64,000 bases of DNA from Xenorhabdus cabanillasii (GTDB lineage: Bacteria > Pseudomonadota > Gammaproteobacteria > Enterobacterales > Enterobacteriaceae), in contig NZ_QTUB01000001.1 of NCBI RefSeq assembly GCF_003386665.1, positions 248,001 through 312,000 of the forward strand, in the 5' to 3' direction. Position 1 is the stretch's first letter. Each line of letters starts with the position of its first letter. Below are positions 42,868 through 51,468 of the stretch, piece by piece. The position numbers and the translations under genes were made by a program. Under the pieces are notes generated by a model, which saw nothing but the letters and a program-made list of their open reading frames with translations, searched no databases and had not been told where the DNA came from.

Positions 42868-43187
42868 ATGTTCCAACTAGAGTTTCACCTTGAAGTGCTG
42901 AATGAAATTTCCCGGTTAAATAAAATAATAAAAGCTAAAGTTTTGAATGCACTGGATAAGCTGGAAATGCGAGGTTATGAATTGCGTTACCCAGATACGA
43001 AACCTATCCAAGGACAGCTTCTTGAATTAAGGACAAACGGGAAAGATGTATCGAGGACTTTTTTGCATTTAAGAAAGACAGAAAAATCTATATTCTTCGT
43101 ACCTTTATCAAGAAAAGTGAAAAAACACCAACCTCAGAAATTGAACTGGCATTAAAACGACTGAAGGAGTTACTTGATGAAAGTTAA
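42868..43187 (+). pseudogene. HigB/RelE-type (phage Gp49-like) toxin, frameshifted
   Basis: The first part reads MFQLEFHLEVLNEISRLNKI through PIQGQLLELRTNGKDVSRTF, the usual start of Gp49-like/HigB RNase toxins. The frame then continues as LHLRKTEKSIFFVPLSRKVK, unlike the family. One base over, the expected FAFKKDRKIYILRTFIKKSE and a tail with ALKRLKELLDES appear and stop at 43187. The break coincides with the six-T run at 43059-43064; one extra T restores the full toxin. It overlaps the antitoxin start by 11 bases, typical of toxin-first HigBA operons. GAGGGG before ATG 42868 is a strong ribosome-binding site. Mutation or sequencing error cannot be separated here. Confidence 0.8.
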
Positions 43188-43482
43188 AGGTATTCCATAC
43201 TCTGACGTTAAAGCTACACTGCTTCAAGATCCTGATGTTTTATCAGCGTATTTGGCTGAGAAGAAAAAAGAAGAGATGAGAGAGTTTCTCATTAATATGA
43301 GGAAGAAAGCAGGTTTAAATAGTAGCCAACTTGCTGAAAGGATGGGAATTAGTCAACCAGCAGTCAGCAAATTGGAAAACAACGCAATCAACGCGAACTT
43401 ATCCCGACTTGAACGCTATGCTAAGGCGTGTGGTACTTCATTGAAAATAAGCTCAGAAGATGGCGAACTTCGCCTATTTTGA
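43177..43482 (+). CDS. HigA-like XRE-family antitoxin
   Basis: A 101-residue protein with a helix-turn-helix of the Xre/Cro type, KKAGLNSSQLAERMGISQPA followed by VSKLENNAINANLSRLERYA. The N-terminal part (YSDVKATLLQDPDVLSAYLA) is common to antitoxins paired with Gp49-like toxins. It would neutralise the toxin and repress the operon. AAGGAG seven bases before ATG 43177 supports the start. The pair is inserted between corA and rarD, where E. coli has yigF and yigG. Confidence 0.87.
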   Translation: MKVKGIPYSDVKATLLQDPDVLSAYLAEKKKEEMREFLINMRKKAGLNSSQLAERMGISQPAVSKLENNAINANLSRLERYAKACGTSLKISSEDGELRLF

Positions 43483-43555
43483 ATCTATTCTTCTTTTTCA
43501 ACAAGAACTGACCCTATACCAAGACAGTTTCGGGTCAGTTCAGTAATAATACGAT

Positions 43556-44446
43556 TTATTTCCGCAAACGACGCTGTGTATAAAGCGCATCCAGCGTAAA
43601 CAGAATCAGGGCAGCCCAGATAAAACCAAAAGTGATCAAACGATCTGGCCCAATCTTCTCACCATAAACTAGGGTCGCTAACAAGAACATTATGGTTGGG
43701 CCAAGATACTGGAAGAAACCTAGCGTGGATAAACGCAGATGTGCAGCTGCTGCGGTAAAGAACAACAGTGGCACAGTCGTAATAATACCGGCAGCAATCA
43801 GCATCAGGTTCAAGGAATAGGTATTATCCAACATATTACTGGTTGGGCTGTCAGTGAAGAACAGCAGGTAACTCAGAGCGACAGGGAATACCCAGACTGT
43901 CTCAATTAACATGCCCGTTTGTGCATCCACCCCCAGCTTTTTGCGGATCAAACCGTAGACGGCAAATGTTGTCGCTAAATACAGACCAACCACAGGTACA
44001 GAGCCAAATTGCACGACTTGGATGAGTACTCCTGTAAAGGCTAAAGCCACGGCAATCCACTGCATACGCCGGAACCGCTCACCAAGAAACATCATACCAA
44101 GTAACACACTCACCAAAGGGTTAATAAAATACCCCAGACTTGCTTCAATGAGATGGTTATTATTGACTGCCCAAATATAAGTTAGCCAGTTACTAGTAAT
44201 CGTGAAGGCAGTAAAACCTAACAATAGCAAGAGCTTTGGTTGACGGATAACTACCCGGACCTGACGCCAGTGACGAGTTACTGTCAGCATCAGCACCATA
44301 AAAAATACAGACCATATAACACGGTGCGATACGATTTCATCGGGAGGAACATATTGTATGCTCTTGAAGTAGATGGGAGCTAACCCCCAAATCAGGTAGG
44401 CACCTAAGGCATACAGGATACCTTTGGCTGTCTGTGGTTTGTTCAT
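43556..44446 (-). CDS. rarD: EamA-family transporter RarD
   Basis: 296 residues with about ten membrane helices, the same length as E. coli RarD. It belongs to the drug/metabolite transporter superfamily. Conserved blocks are IWAVNNNHLIEASLGYFINP, MMFLGERFRRMQWIAV, LGVDAQTGMLIETVWVFPVA and STLGFFQYLGPTIMFLLA. The name comes from a chloramphenicol-sensitivity link and the physiological substrate is not established. The 3' side faces the antitoxin gene. Confidence 0.94.
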   Translation of the reverse strand: MNKPQTAKGILYALGAYLIWGLAPIYFKSIQYVPPDEIVSHRVIWSVFFMVLMLTVTRHWRQVRVVIRQPKLLLLLGFTAFTITSNWLTYIWAVNNNHLIEASLGYFINPLVSVLLGMMFLGERFRRMQWIAVALAFTGVLIQVVQFGSVPVVGLYLATTFAVYGLIRKKLGVDAQTGMLIETVWVFPVALSYLLFFTDSPTSNMLDNTYSLNLMLIAAGIITTVPLLFFTAAAAHLRLSTLGFFQYLGPTIMFLLATLVYGEKIGPDRLITFGFIWAALILFTLDALYTQRRLRK

Positions 44447-44746
44447 AATATCCTTGAATGTTCAGAGAGTGTTCAGAAAACGAGAAGAGCTTGTTAGATG
44501 TTAGCCCATAGAGCCGTACAATGTGTCATTGGGTTAAGCAATTTACAAGAAGTTAATGATGTAAATAATCAATAAAATTTTTCCATCCATATTATCAGGT
44601 TTTTATGCTGATTTAATATTTATTTTTGAAACAATACTCTAAATTAGACTGAATAATGTATTTTTTACATAAGTAATTTGAATATCAGATAGGATATAAA
44701 AATGTTCTAACTTGGTAAGTGAAGTTTACACATTTACATCATCAAA
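44447..44746. other. AT-rich gap between rarD and the T6SS cargo island
   Basis: 300 bp with no credible gene. It contains the rarD promoter region and the 3' flank of the orphan effector-like gene, and is the likely left boundary of the inserted island. No direct repeat or att-like sequence was recognised. Confidence 0.4.
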
Positions 44747-45553
44747 TTACCTGAATCCCATTATCGTTCTAATTGGTAATTCAGATTTATCAGGGCAATC
44801 CAGTCCTCGTATTTTGACCGCAAGATCGTTATTTCTCAATTCATTACATAGTTGTGCAATGTCTTTTGGAGTCCAGTAGATGTTTTTTCCATATCCTATT
44901 CTCTGAATTGGGTTTAATAAACTTTCCACACCACCCGCTTTTAATATTCTGGCAACGATTGTTGCGCAATTTTTACTGAAAGTACTATAACTATGGCTCA
45001 CATGGTAATTGCCATATGTTTTCCCAATATAGATTTCATTCTTTTTTTCCTGCATTTTTTCAACATCTAAGTTGATAAGCAAATATTCCAGATGGGGTTG
45101 TATTATAAAATCTTTCTGAATATTAACGAAGGTTCCTGCAAATGATAAACCTCCCCGAGGCCTGTTGGGGTCAGAATAGAAACTGACATAATTATTATCT
45201 GTTGGGCGCAGTGCAGATGTTGAAGGCCAATCTCTTTCGGTAACGTTGTAAGGAACAGGAGAGCCGGCACCCCGTGAGAAGATAGAACCCCCTGAAGGGC
45301 TTCTTTCATGTCTTGAAAAAATGGAAGAAGCTGAACGTCTTCTTTCATTTGGTGGTATGGGGCTTGCTGGAGTGGAATTTGACGGCGTTGAATCTTCTGT
45401 AACCCCAATTGGCCAGGGGCATTTTGGGACTCCACCGATATAAATAGAGGCGTGTCCTACAACAAATCTGTGGCAGGGATACCAGATATAGACAACGGCA
45501 GAGACGGGTTTCCCTGCGAGGATTTCTTGTTCTGCTTTGGTTCTTGGGATCAT
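44747..45553 (-). CDS. Putative effector with permuted papain/NlpC-P60-like cysteine peptidase motifs
   Basis: A 268-residue protein I cannot assign to a named family. It has a possible catalytic histidine in FVVGHASIYIGG (H34), a conserved-looking NNYVSFYSDPNRP (about 121-133), and an asparagine-cysteine pair in TFSKNCATIVARILKAGG (C196). This order, His first and Cys near the C-terminal third, is seen in circularly permuted NlpC/P60 and papain-like enzymes used as secreted effectors. Residues 52-105 are a Pro/Ser/Arg-rich linker with two SIFSR copies. No signal peptide or membrane segment is visible. It lies downstream of the Rhs-immunity pair on the same strand, which suggests type VI cargo. 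No immunity gene follows it. Confidence 0.55.
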   Translation of the reverse strand: MIPRTKAEQEILAGKPVSAVVYIWYPCHRFVVGHASIYIGGVPKCPWPIGVTEDSTPSNSTPASPIPPNERRRSASSIFSRHERSPSGGSIFSRGAGSPVPYNVTERDWPSTSALRPTDNNYVSFYSDPNRPRGGLSFAGTFVNIQKDFIIQPHLEYLLINLDVEKMQEKKNEIYIGKTYGNYHVSHSYSTFSKNCATIVARILKAGGVESLLNPIQRIGYGKNIYWTPKDIAQLCNELRNNDLAVKIRGLDCPDKSELPIRTIMGFR

Positions 45554-45734
45554 GGCTAGTTCTCTGGTTGGTGTTTCAATAAATGACTTTATAAAACAAG
45601 TTGTTGTGGTTTTTTGTATTGCCGGAATTGTGGTTATTGAAATGAGTGCTGTGTAACGGCTGATGCAGCACGGTTTGTTATAAGTAGGGGTATCATATAC
45701 CCAGAGTGAAAGGGTGTTAATAGGTGATTTGGGT

Positions 45735-45985
45735 TATTTGTGGTTGGAATACGTGCCGCAAAACGGCAGGCCAAACCAACCCGCCGCCTGCGAACACCTT
45801 AAGAGGTAGTGGCTAAACAGGCAGGGTTTGATATTGGCGGCACACTCATCGTTAAAATTATGGACGACTGTCTGGTACTGATTCCTGACAGCGACGACAT
45901 ACGCGGCTATCCAGCAGCAGTACAGCGCCAAAAAGACCAGCTCAGTGAAATTAAACTTAGGATGCGGGAGGTGATTGGAGTATAA
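45735..45985 (+). pseudogene. Remnant of a SymE-like toxin gene
   Basis: In one frame the plus strand reads EYVPQNGRPNQPAACEHLKR, then a stop, then WLN. After a frameshift (open from GTG 45809) it reads QAGFDIGGTLIVKIMDDCLV followed by LIPDSDDIRGYPAA and stops at 45985. Together these match the order of SymE-family toxins (AbrB-like fold, RNA-cleaving type I toxin), with their WLxxAGF and V+V+M..C+VL signature. The in-frame stop and the frameshift indicate decay. SymE genes often sit beside rhs loci, as here. The minus-strand frame across it is a shadow. Confidence 0.7.
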
Positions 45986-46102
45986 TTAAAAGGCCAGAAT
46001 ATCACGTGGATCGGGTTTTTCTGGTTTTTTACTCATAATCATTAAGCGATATTTTAAATAGTAATTTATTAAATAACCCGAATTCCTTATCCAGAATTCA
46101 GG

Positions 46103-47005
46103 TTAAATAATAAAAGGAAATTTCATGCCATAATATTTTCCTATATTATCTCTTATTTTTTTATGTTCTATTATAGAGTTATGATCTCCATTGATTATTT
46201 TAGTAACACTAAAAAATTCAAGATTAGGTAGTTCATTTAAAAAGTAAATATTTTCTGCTTTCTCGACATGAAGAGATTTTAATTGTTGCATTTCTTTTAT
46301 GAACCCCCAATCAGAATTTTTAATATGAGAGCCAAACCAAAGATGCTTTATATTTTTAATTTTAATAACTCCTTTGAGATCGCTCAAAGAGCGGGCTTTA
46401 TCTATGTATAGCATTTCAAGGTTTTCTAAAGATTCTATTCCGTCAAAGTTTTTTATGGAAGTGTTTATTATAGCTAATTTTTTTAGTGAGTGAATTTTAC
46501 TAATTTTTTCAAAATTAGACTCTTTAAAATCAAACAATTTTAGGCGTGATAAGCTATACATATCATTTAAGTCAAGGCCATTTATCTTGTATTGACAAAT
46601 AAACCTATCTAAGTTTCTGAGAGATGAGAGATCTATGCTAGGAAAAGAATCAAATGAAAATATTGACAAAGATTTTAGATTTATAAAATTTTCTAAATCA
46701 AAAAGATTCCAGCCTTTATCTATAGAGTCATTATTCTCAGATGATATACTGATATTATATATTTTCTCTATTTGAGGTATTTTTTCATATATAAATCTAA
46801 AGTTTTCTGAGTCCAGACCTACAATATTAACAATGTCACAATTATAGTCAGCTATTAGATGAGCATAATCATGGAAAATACCAGCAGCACAGGTAAATTG
46901 TATTTTACCATAATATTCAGGTATCCTCATTATATTATAAAAGCCTTGATAAGGGAATTTATGATGATTGTTATCAATCAGACCAGAGAGTAATAATTCG
47001 CTCAT
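46103..47005 (-). CDS. Leucine-rich-repeat protein, probable immunity protein for the Rhs toxin
   Basis: A 300-residue protein built of leucine-rich-repeat-like units, for example LENFINLKSLSIFSFDSF, LSSLRNLDRFICQYKIN, SLKKLAIINTSIKNFDGI and SLENLEMLYIDKARSLSDL. No signal peptide is present, so it should be cytosolic. The ATG at 47005 is 11 bases past the Rhs stop, and its ribosome-binding site GGGAGGTAG contains the Rhs stop codon, so the two are coupled. Base use is far more AT-rich than in the Rhs core and matches the Rhs C-terminal end, the usual sign of a swapped toxin-immunity module. Immunity is inferred from position and was not recognised from a named family. Confidence 0.7.
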   Translation of the reverse strand: MSELLLSGLIDNNHHKFPYQGFYNIMRIPEYYGKIQFTCAAGIFHDYAHLIADYNCDIVNIVGLDSENFRFIYEKIPQIEKIYNISISSENNDSIDKGWNLFDLENFINLKSLSIFSFDSFPSIDLSSLRNLDRFICQYKINGLDLNDMYSLSRLKLFDFKESNFEKISKIHSLKKLAIINTSIKNFDGIESLENLEMLYIDKARSLSDLKGVIKIKNIKHLWFGSHIKNSDWGFIKEMQQLKSLHVEKAENIYFLNELPNLEFFSVTKIINGDHNSIIEHKKIRDNIGKYYGMKFPFII

Positions 47006-47015
47006 AATAGATATC

Positions 47016-50000
47016 CTACCTCCCAATACCTGAATTAAGCCCAAGAAAGTTATATAAAATATCACAAGCTTCTGTGTTAACTGCATGCTGTACTGTTGGA
47101 CTAGAAATTTTAAATTTAGTTGCACCAGGTGAGTTTTTTTCATTCAATAGATTAAAATTATTATGAAAACGGAAACCATGTAACTCCATCAGACGATATT
47201 CAACCATTTCTGCAAAATCTTTCGCTCTGACTCCATGTTGAGAGGCTATGCTCCTTAAATCTTTGTGCATTCCTTTGTCAATAGCTGCATCATAATAAGA
47301 CTGTTGTGTTTTACCATTACCTAAATTAGTCTGTGTTGCACTGTAGCTACCATCCTGTTTTGTACGACACCGTGTAGACTTCATATAACGACGACGATCT
47401 CCCATGCCAATATACCGATTTCCCAGTTTCGTTATAAAGATATAAACACCACTTAATCCTAGGGAATCAATCCAAATTAGCGGATTAGGTACATATTGGT
47501 AGAGATTAACTCCACCCATTAATTTGATTGGATCTGGCGTCAGGTAACATCCTGCAACCGGCGAGTAATACCTGAACCGATTGTAGACCAGCCCACTTTC
47601 TTCATCCCGCCACTGCCCGGCGAACTGGTTCCCCGGATTCAGTTCCGCATTTTCCCCCAACACCCCCAGACGCAGCCCGTACAGGCTCTGCGGCGGCTGG
47701 CGCCAGACCCGGTGCCCGGCGGTATCAAACAATGCCAGCGGCTCGCCGGTCGGGGCACAGACCGCGTACTGGGTCTGGATGTCTCCGGCGACCAGCTCGT
47801 GGCGGTTTTCCGGGTTCAGGCTAAAAAACTGCACCTGCTGCGCCAGCAACTGCCAGCCATCAAAAACTAAATGCCGTATGCTGTACAGCCGGTTGTGCCG
47901 GTATTCGCGGATTTCCGCCGGCACATCGCCGTCCCACAGATAGGTGGTGCGCATATTGCCCTGTTCATTCACTTTCTCGGTGCGCCGCCCGAAGGCATCA
48001 TAGCGGTAGGTCCAGTGCTGGCCGCCCGGGGCCATCACCCCAATCAGCTGGTTCTGGCTGTTCCAGCGGAACTTGGTCAGTTGCGGCCGGTGGCCGTCCT
48101 GCCACAGCTGCATGGCGGTCATCCGGCCGGCGTCGTCATACTCAAACAGGTGTTGCCCGAGCTGGCGCAGCCGGTGCCCTTTCTGGTACAGCCGCTCCCC
48201 GTCCACCTCGTTGACGCCATCGAAACGTCGGGCTGGATAACCGCAGGTGTCATATTGATAATGTTCCCGTAATCGATCACCGTCACTGACTGAGGTCACT
48301 TGTCCATTACCATTAACCATATAACGCAGCCACTGCCGTTCATCATTCGCTGCCACCAGATTAAGTGCATCATCGTAACGATATTCGCGATCTAACCCCG
48401 CCAATGTGGGTTGCGGGATATCGGCCACTTCATGAGCAGCAAAAAACTCGGTGTTACGTCCGGCACGTTGGGAAGTGAGCAGCCCCATTAACGAGTGTTC
48501 CTGTCGCAGGATAAAACCCTTATCGGACTGGCGATGCCATTCGTTTCCATCCTTATCCCGCTCAACGGTCAGAGAATGGTCTCCGTTGATTGCCAGTAAG
48601 CTGAGTTCCCCAACTTTATTAACCGCGGTTTTTGCCTGCCAGAGCCGGCCATCGGGTGTGTGGAGCTGCCTTTCTGTTGTAGTGTTGTCGGGATACTCGC
48701 GGCGAATTTCCCCGTGTGGCTGGGTTTCCCGGATAAGGCGGCCTTGTTCATCGTATTCGAATATTAAAGGAAGGATGTCAGGTGCAGTGACTTCCAGCAG
48801 ACGGCCAATAATGTCATAGCGGTAACGGGTAGTTCCTTCCGGCGTATGTACGGCTGTCAGCCGTTGTGCGGCATCGTATTCATAGCGAGTGATATTGCCC
48901 AGCGCATCGCGTTTTTCAGTGCAGTTATCGTTGAGGTCATAAGCGTAGTGCCATTGGGTATCCGCATAGTCGGTTTCGGTAATCACCCGCCCGTCTGCAT
49001 CCAGCGTATAGCGGTAGCTTTCGCCTTGTGGTGTGATAACTTCCAGCAATTGCAGACTGTCGGGGTCATAACGGTACTGCCAGCGGTTTCCTTCTCCATC
49101 CACACGTGCGAGAGGTAAATCAAATGGCCCGTATTCAATCTGCCATTTTACTCCATGAGCGTCCGTCCATTCGGTCAGATTACCGTGGCGATCATGGCGG
49201 AAACGTTCGATACTGTTATTGGGACGGTCACTTAAAGAAATGCGGTGATGGCGATCGTAATCCCAGCGCCAGAGTGCGCCGCCACCCGTGGTCATGCGTC
49301 GCAGGCGATCCTGACTGTCATAGCCCAGTTGCAGGCTGCGGTTCTCTTCATCAAACAGTTTAGTCAGGCGTTGATGACGGTCATATTCCCAACTGCGCTT
49401 GTTGCCGTCACTGTCTTCTATGGCAGTGACCAGACCAAATTCGTTCCGCGTCAGAGTGGTTTTGTGTCCATCCGGTGCGATAAAACATTCAGGGTTGCCT
49501 TTATCATCATATTGCTGCCACCAGACTTGTCCGAGTGGGTCCGTCATGCTGATAAGGCGATCGGCATCATCATAGTGATAACGCCATGTTGCGCCGAGGG
49601 CATTAGTAAAGGCAGTCACTAATCCGGTATCAGCAAGATAGTCGAAGGTAAGAATTTCACCTTTCGGTAAAATCTGGCGGCGCAAATTTCCCCATTCATC
49701 GTATTCATAGCGAGTGATGCTGCCGCACGGTGTTTCCACCTGTGTTACTTGTTGCTCATCATTGTAATGCCAGGTTGTCGTGTGACCTTGTGGCGTGGTT
49801 GAATGGGTGATGCCCGGTTCATAGGAGAGATGAACCGGATAGAACCCTCCAGAACCCACGCTATAGATGCAGCGCCCCTGTTGATCGTAGACGTAATCCA
49901 CCGCCGTTTGATCATGATCAGACCAGCGGCTGATTAGTCCTTGCTCGTTGTATTCATAAAACAGGTGATAGGTCTGTGTACTGTCTGCATCGGCCAGCCA

Positions 50001-51455
50001 GCCGTTATCGTGATAGCCGTAACGCGCCAGCATTTCATTCAGGCCATTATCGGTACGACGGATCTCTTCCAGTAATCCATCTTCGCGATACAACAACGCT
50101 AATTCAGGGCCATCGCTATGGGTAACTTTTATCAGTTGATTCCGTTCACTGTAATGGAACTGGATGGTGTTATCGTTATGGTCGCGATATTCGCTCAGCC
50201 ACAAACGTTGGGTACTCTCTTTGTCTGGATCACTTTCCGTGGTTGCAGGGAAGACAGTAGCGGGGAAAGTAAAATACTTACTGATTAAGCGGTCGCGATC
50301 ACTCAGGATAAGCCCTTGCTTATATCGGCTCAGTTTGAAATTGGGGTGTTCAGGGTTAATGCTGTGGTCGTAACTGGCTGGCAGGGCAAAGAGGAGTGAG
50401 GCGCCTTCTGTCGTCAGAATTTCTATCCGATCGCCTGTGATAAGCACACATTCCGAGAAGTTATCCAGCCAGTTTTCCCCCAGCAATCCGCGATGGCCGG
50501 GAGACCAGCTGCGGATAAATTGCAGCGGTATTGTCTGCCCTAACTCGATATCAATACGTTGGTCAAACAGAGTGCCGGTGGTCACGTCTATCGGATCACC
50601 TGTAAAGAATTTCTTGACGCTTTCCGTATAACGCTTCAGGCCTTTATTCTGCTTGAAAGCGTTTTTGGCACAACTGATGTTGTTAGTGATTTTTCCGGGG
50701 AGATTTTTGATTTTTTGGGCCGCTTTTTCAGCACCTGCTTTGGCACCGTCAATAACAGCTTTCCGGCCCGTTTTAGTCAATAGTTTTGCAAAGCCTTTTA
50801 TGGCGCCTCGTGATGGTGGGATAATAAACTCCACCGCAACGAGCAAAGCCCGCTGCCAGGCTGGAAACTCTTCCTGTATTTCAAGATAGGTGCCTTGGCC
50901 TGAGCCGATAAAGACTTTACTTGCACCACCTTTGATAGTTGAGCCACACTCCAGTTTATCTTTGATCCGCGCGGCGGGCTTTTCGTTGATAAATACACTT
51001 TCACTGCCCTGAGCGATGCGGGGTGCTGGATGATTTTTGCAAGCTGCTGTGTCTGACTCCACCCGTGCCGCGGGTTTGCCTTCAATAAAGACATTAGGTG
51101 AACCCGTGGCAATCACCCCGGCTGGCGGGTTACAACTCTCGATAGCATCTGTGACTGCCGAGCTGGCTTTACTGATGAGATCACCAAAAGCAAATGTGGC
51201 CAGAGTGCCAACAGCTATCACAGCCAAGCCGCCTGTTGCGCCGATCAAAAATGCCGCCGCACCAAAAATCGCGGCACCGATCAACGCTCCCACAATGACA
51301 CCCACAAGTGCTCCTAAAAAACTTTTGTGTTGAATAGGATCTCCCATACGTGCAGCCGCAGGGCCTAATTCTCGTGCCGCTGGTTGCAGTTGCTTGCCAG
51401 CATGGGTTGCACCCACCCGCGCAGTGCGAGTGACAATTTCATCCATCAGTCCCAT
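47016..51455 (-). CDS. Type VI prePAAR-Rhs effector with GIY-YIG-like C-terminal toxin
   Basis: 1,479 residues. The N-terminus has the prePAAR motif AARMGDPIQH (34-43), two membrane segments (about 46-90) and a PAAR domain (about 110-190, with VFIEGKPAARVESDTAACKN and FINEKPAARIKDKLECGS). DPIDVTTGTLFDQRIDIEL begins the Rhs region (near 290), followed by many YD repeats (YxYDxxGRL) that form the toxin cocoon. The core ends with YLTPDPIKLMGGVNLYQYVP, then NPLIWIDSLGL. The last 145 residues are the variable toxin. GVY at about 1336 and RYIG at about 1347, nine residues apart, with later AEMVEYRLMELHGF and NLLNEKNSPG, suggest a GIY-YIG nuclease. VgrG and an Eag chaperone are encoded upstream and immunity downstream. 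Confidence 0.88.
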   Translation of the reverse strand: MGLMDEIVTRTARVGATHAGKQLQPAARELGPAAARMGDPIQHKSFLGALVGVIVGALIGAAIFGAAAFLIGATGGLAVIAVGTLATFAFGDLISKASSAVTDAIESCNPPAGVIATGSPNVFIEGKPAARVESDTAACKNHPAPRIAQGSESVFINEKPAARIKDKLECGSTIKGGASKVFIGSGQGTYLEIQEEFPAWQRALLVAVEFIIPPSRGAIKGFAKLLTKTGRKAVIDGAKAGAEKAAQKIKNLPGKITNNISCAKNAFKQNKGLKRYTESVKKFFTGDPIDVTTGTLFDQRIDIELGQTIPLQFIRSWSPGHRGLLGENWLDNFSECVLITGDRIEILTTEGASLLFALPASYDHSINPEHPNFKLSRYKQGLILSDRDRLISKYFTFPATVFPATTESDPDKESTQRLWLSEYRDHNDNTIQFHYSERNQLIKVTHSDGPELALLYREDGLLEEIRRTDNGLNEMLARYGYHDNGWLADADSTQTYHLFYEYNEQGLISRWSDHDQTAVDYVYDQQGRCIYSVGSGGFYPVHLSYEPGITHSTTPQGHTTTWHYNDEQQVTQVETPCGSITRYEYDEWGNLRRQILPKGEILTFDYLADTGLVTAFTNALGATWRYHYDDADRLISMTDPLGQVWWQQYDDKGNPECFIAPDGHKTTLTRNEFGLVTAIEDSDGNKRSWEYDRHQRLTKLFDEENRSLQLGYDSQDRLRRMTTGGGALWRWDYDRHHRISLSDRPNNSIERFRHDRHGNLTEWTDAHGVKWQIEYGPFDLPLARVDGEGNRWQYRYDPDSLQLLEVITPQGESYRYTLDADGRVITETDYADTQWHYAYDLNDNCTEKRDALGNITRYEYDAAQRLTAVHTPEGTTRYRYDIIGRLLEVTAPDILPLIFEYDEQGRLIRETQPHGEIRREYPDNTTTERQLHTPDGRLWQAKTAVNKVGELSLLAINGDHSLTVERDKDGNEWHRQSDKGFILRQEHSLMGLLTSQRAGRNTEFFAAHEVADIPQPTLAGLDREYRYDDALNLVAANDERQWLRYMVNGNGQVTSVSDGDRLREHYQYDTCGYPARRFDGVNEVDGERLYQKGHRLRQLGQHLFEYDDAGRMTAMQLWQDGHRPQLTKFRWNSQNQLIGVMAPGGQHWTYRYDAFGRRTEKVNEQGNMRTTYLWDGDVPAEIREYRHNRLYSIRHLVFDGWQLLAQQVQFFSLNPENRHELVAGDIQTQYAVCAPTGEPLALFDTAGHRVWRQPPQSLYGLRLGVLGENAELNPGNQFAGQWRDEESGLVYNRFRYYSPVAGCYLTPDPIKLMGGVNLYQYVPNPLIWIDSLGLSGVYIFITKLGNRYIGMGDRRRYMKSTRCRTKQDGSYSATQTNLGNGKTQQSYYDAAIDKGMHKDLRSIASQHGVRAKDFAEMVEYRLMELHGFRFHNNFNLLNEKNSPGATKFKISSPTVQHAVNTEACDILYNFLGLNSGIGR

Positions 51456-51468
51456 AACTGACCCCCTG

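Noticed and set aside
45734..45931. A 65-codon minus-strand frame over the symE remnant
   Set aside because: The plus strand carries the recognisable SymE residues; the minus frame is a shadow.
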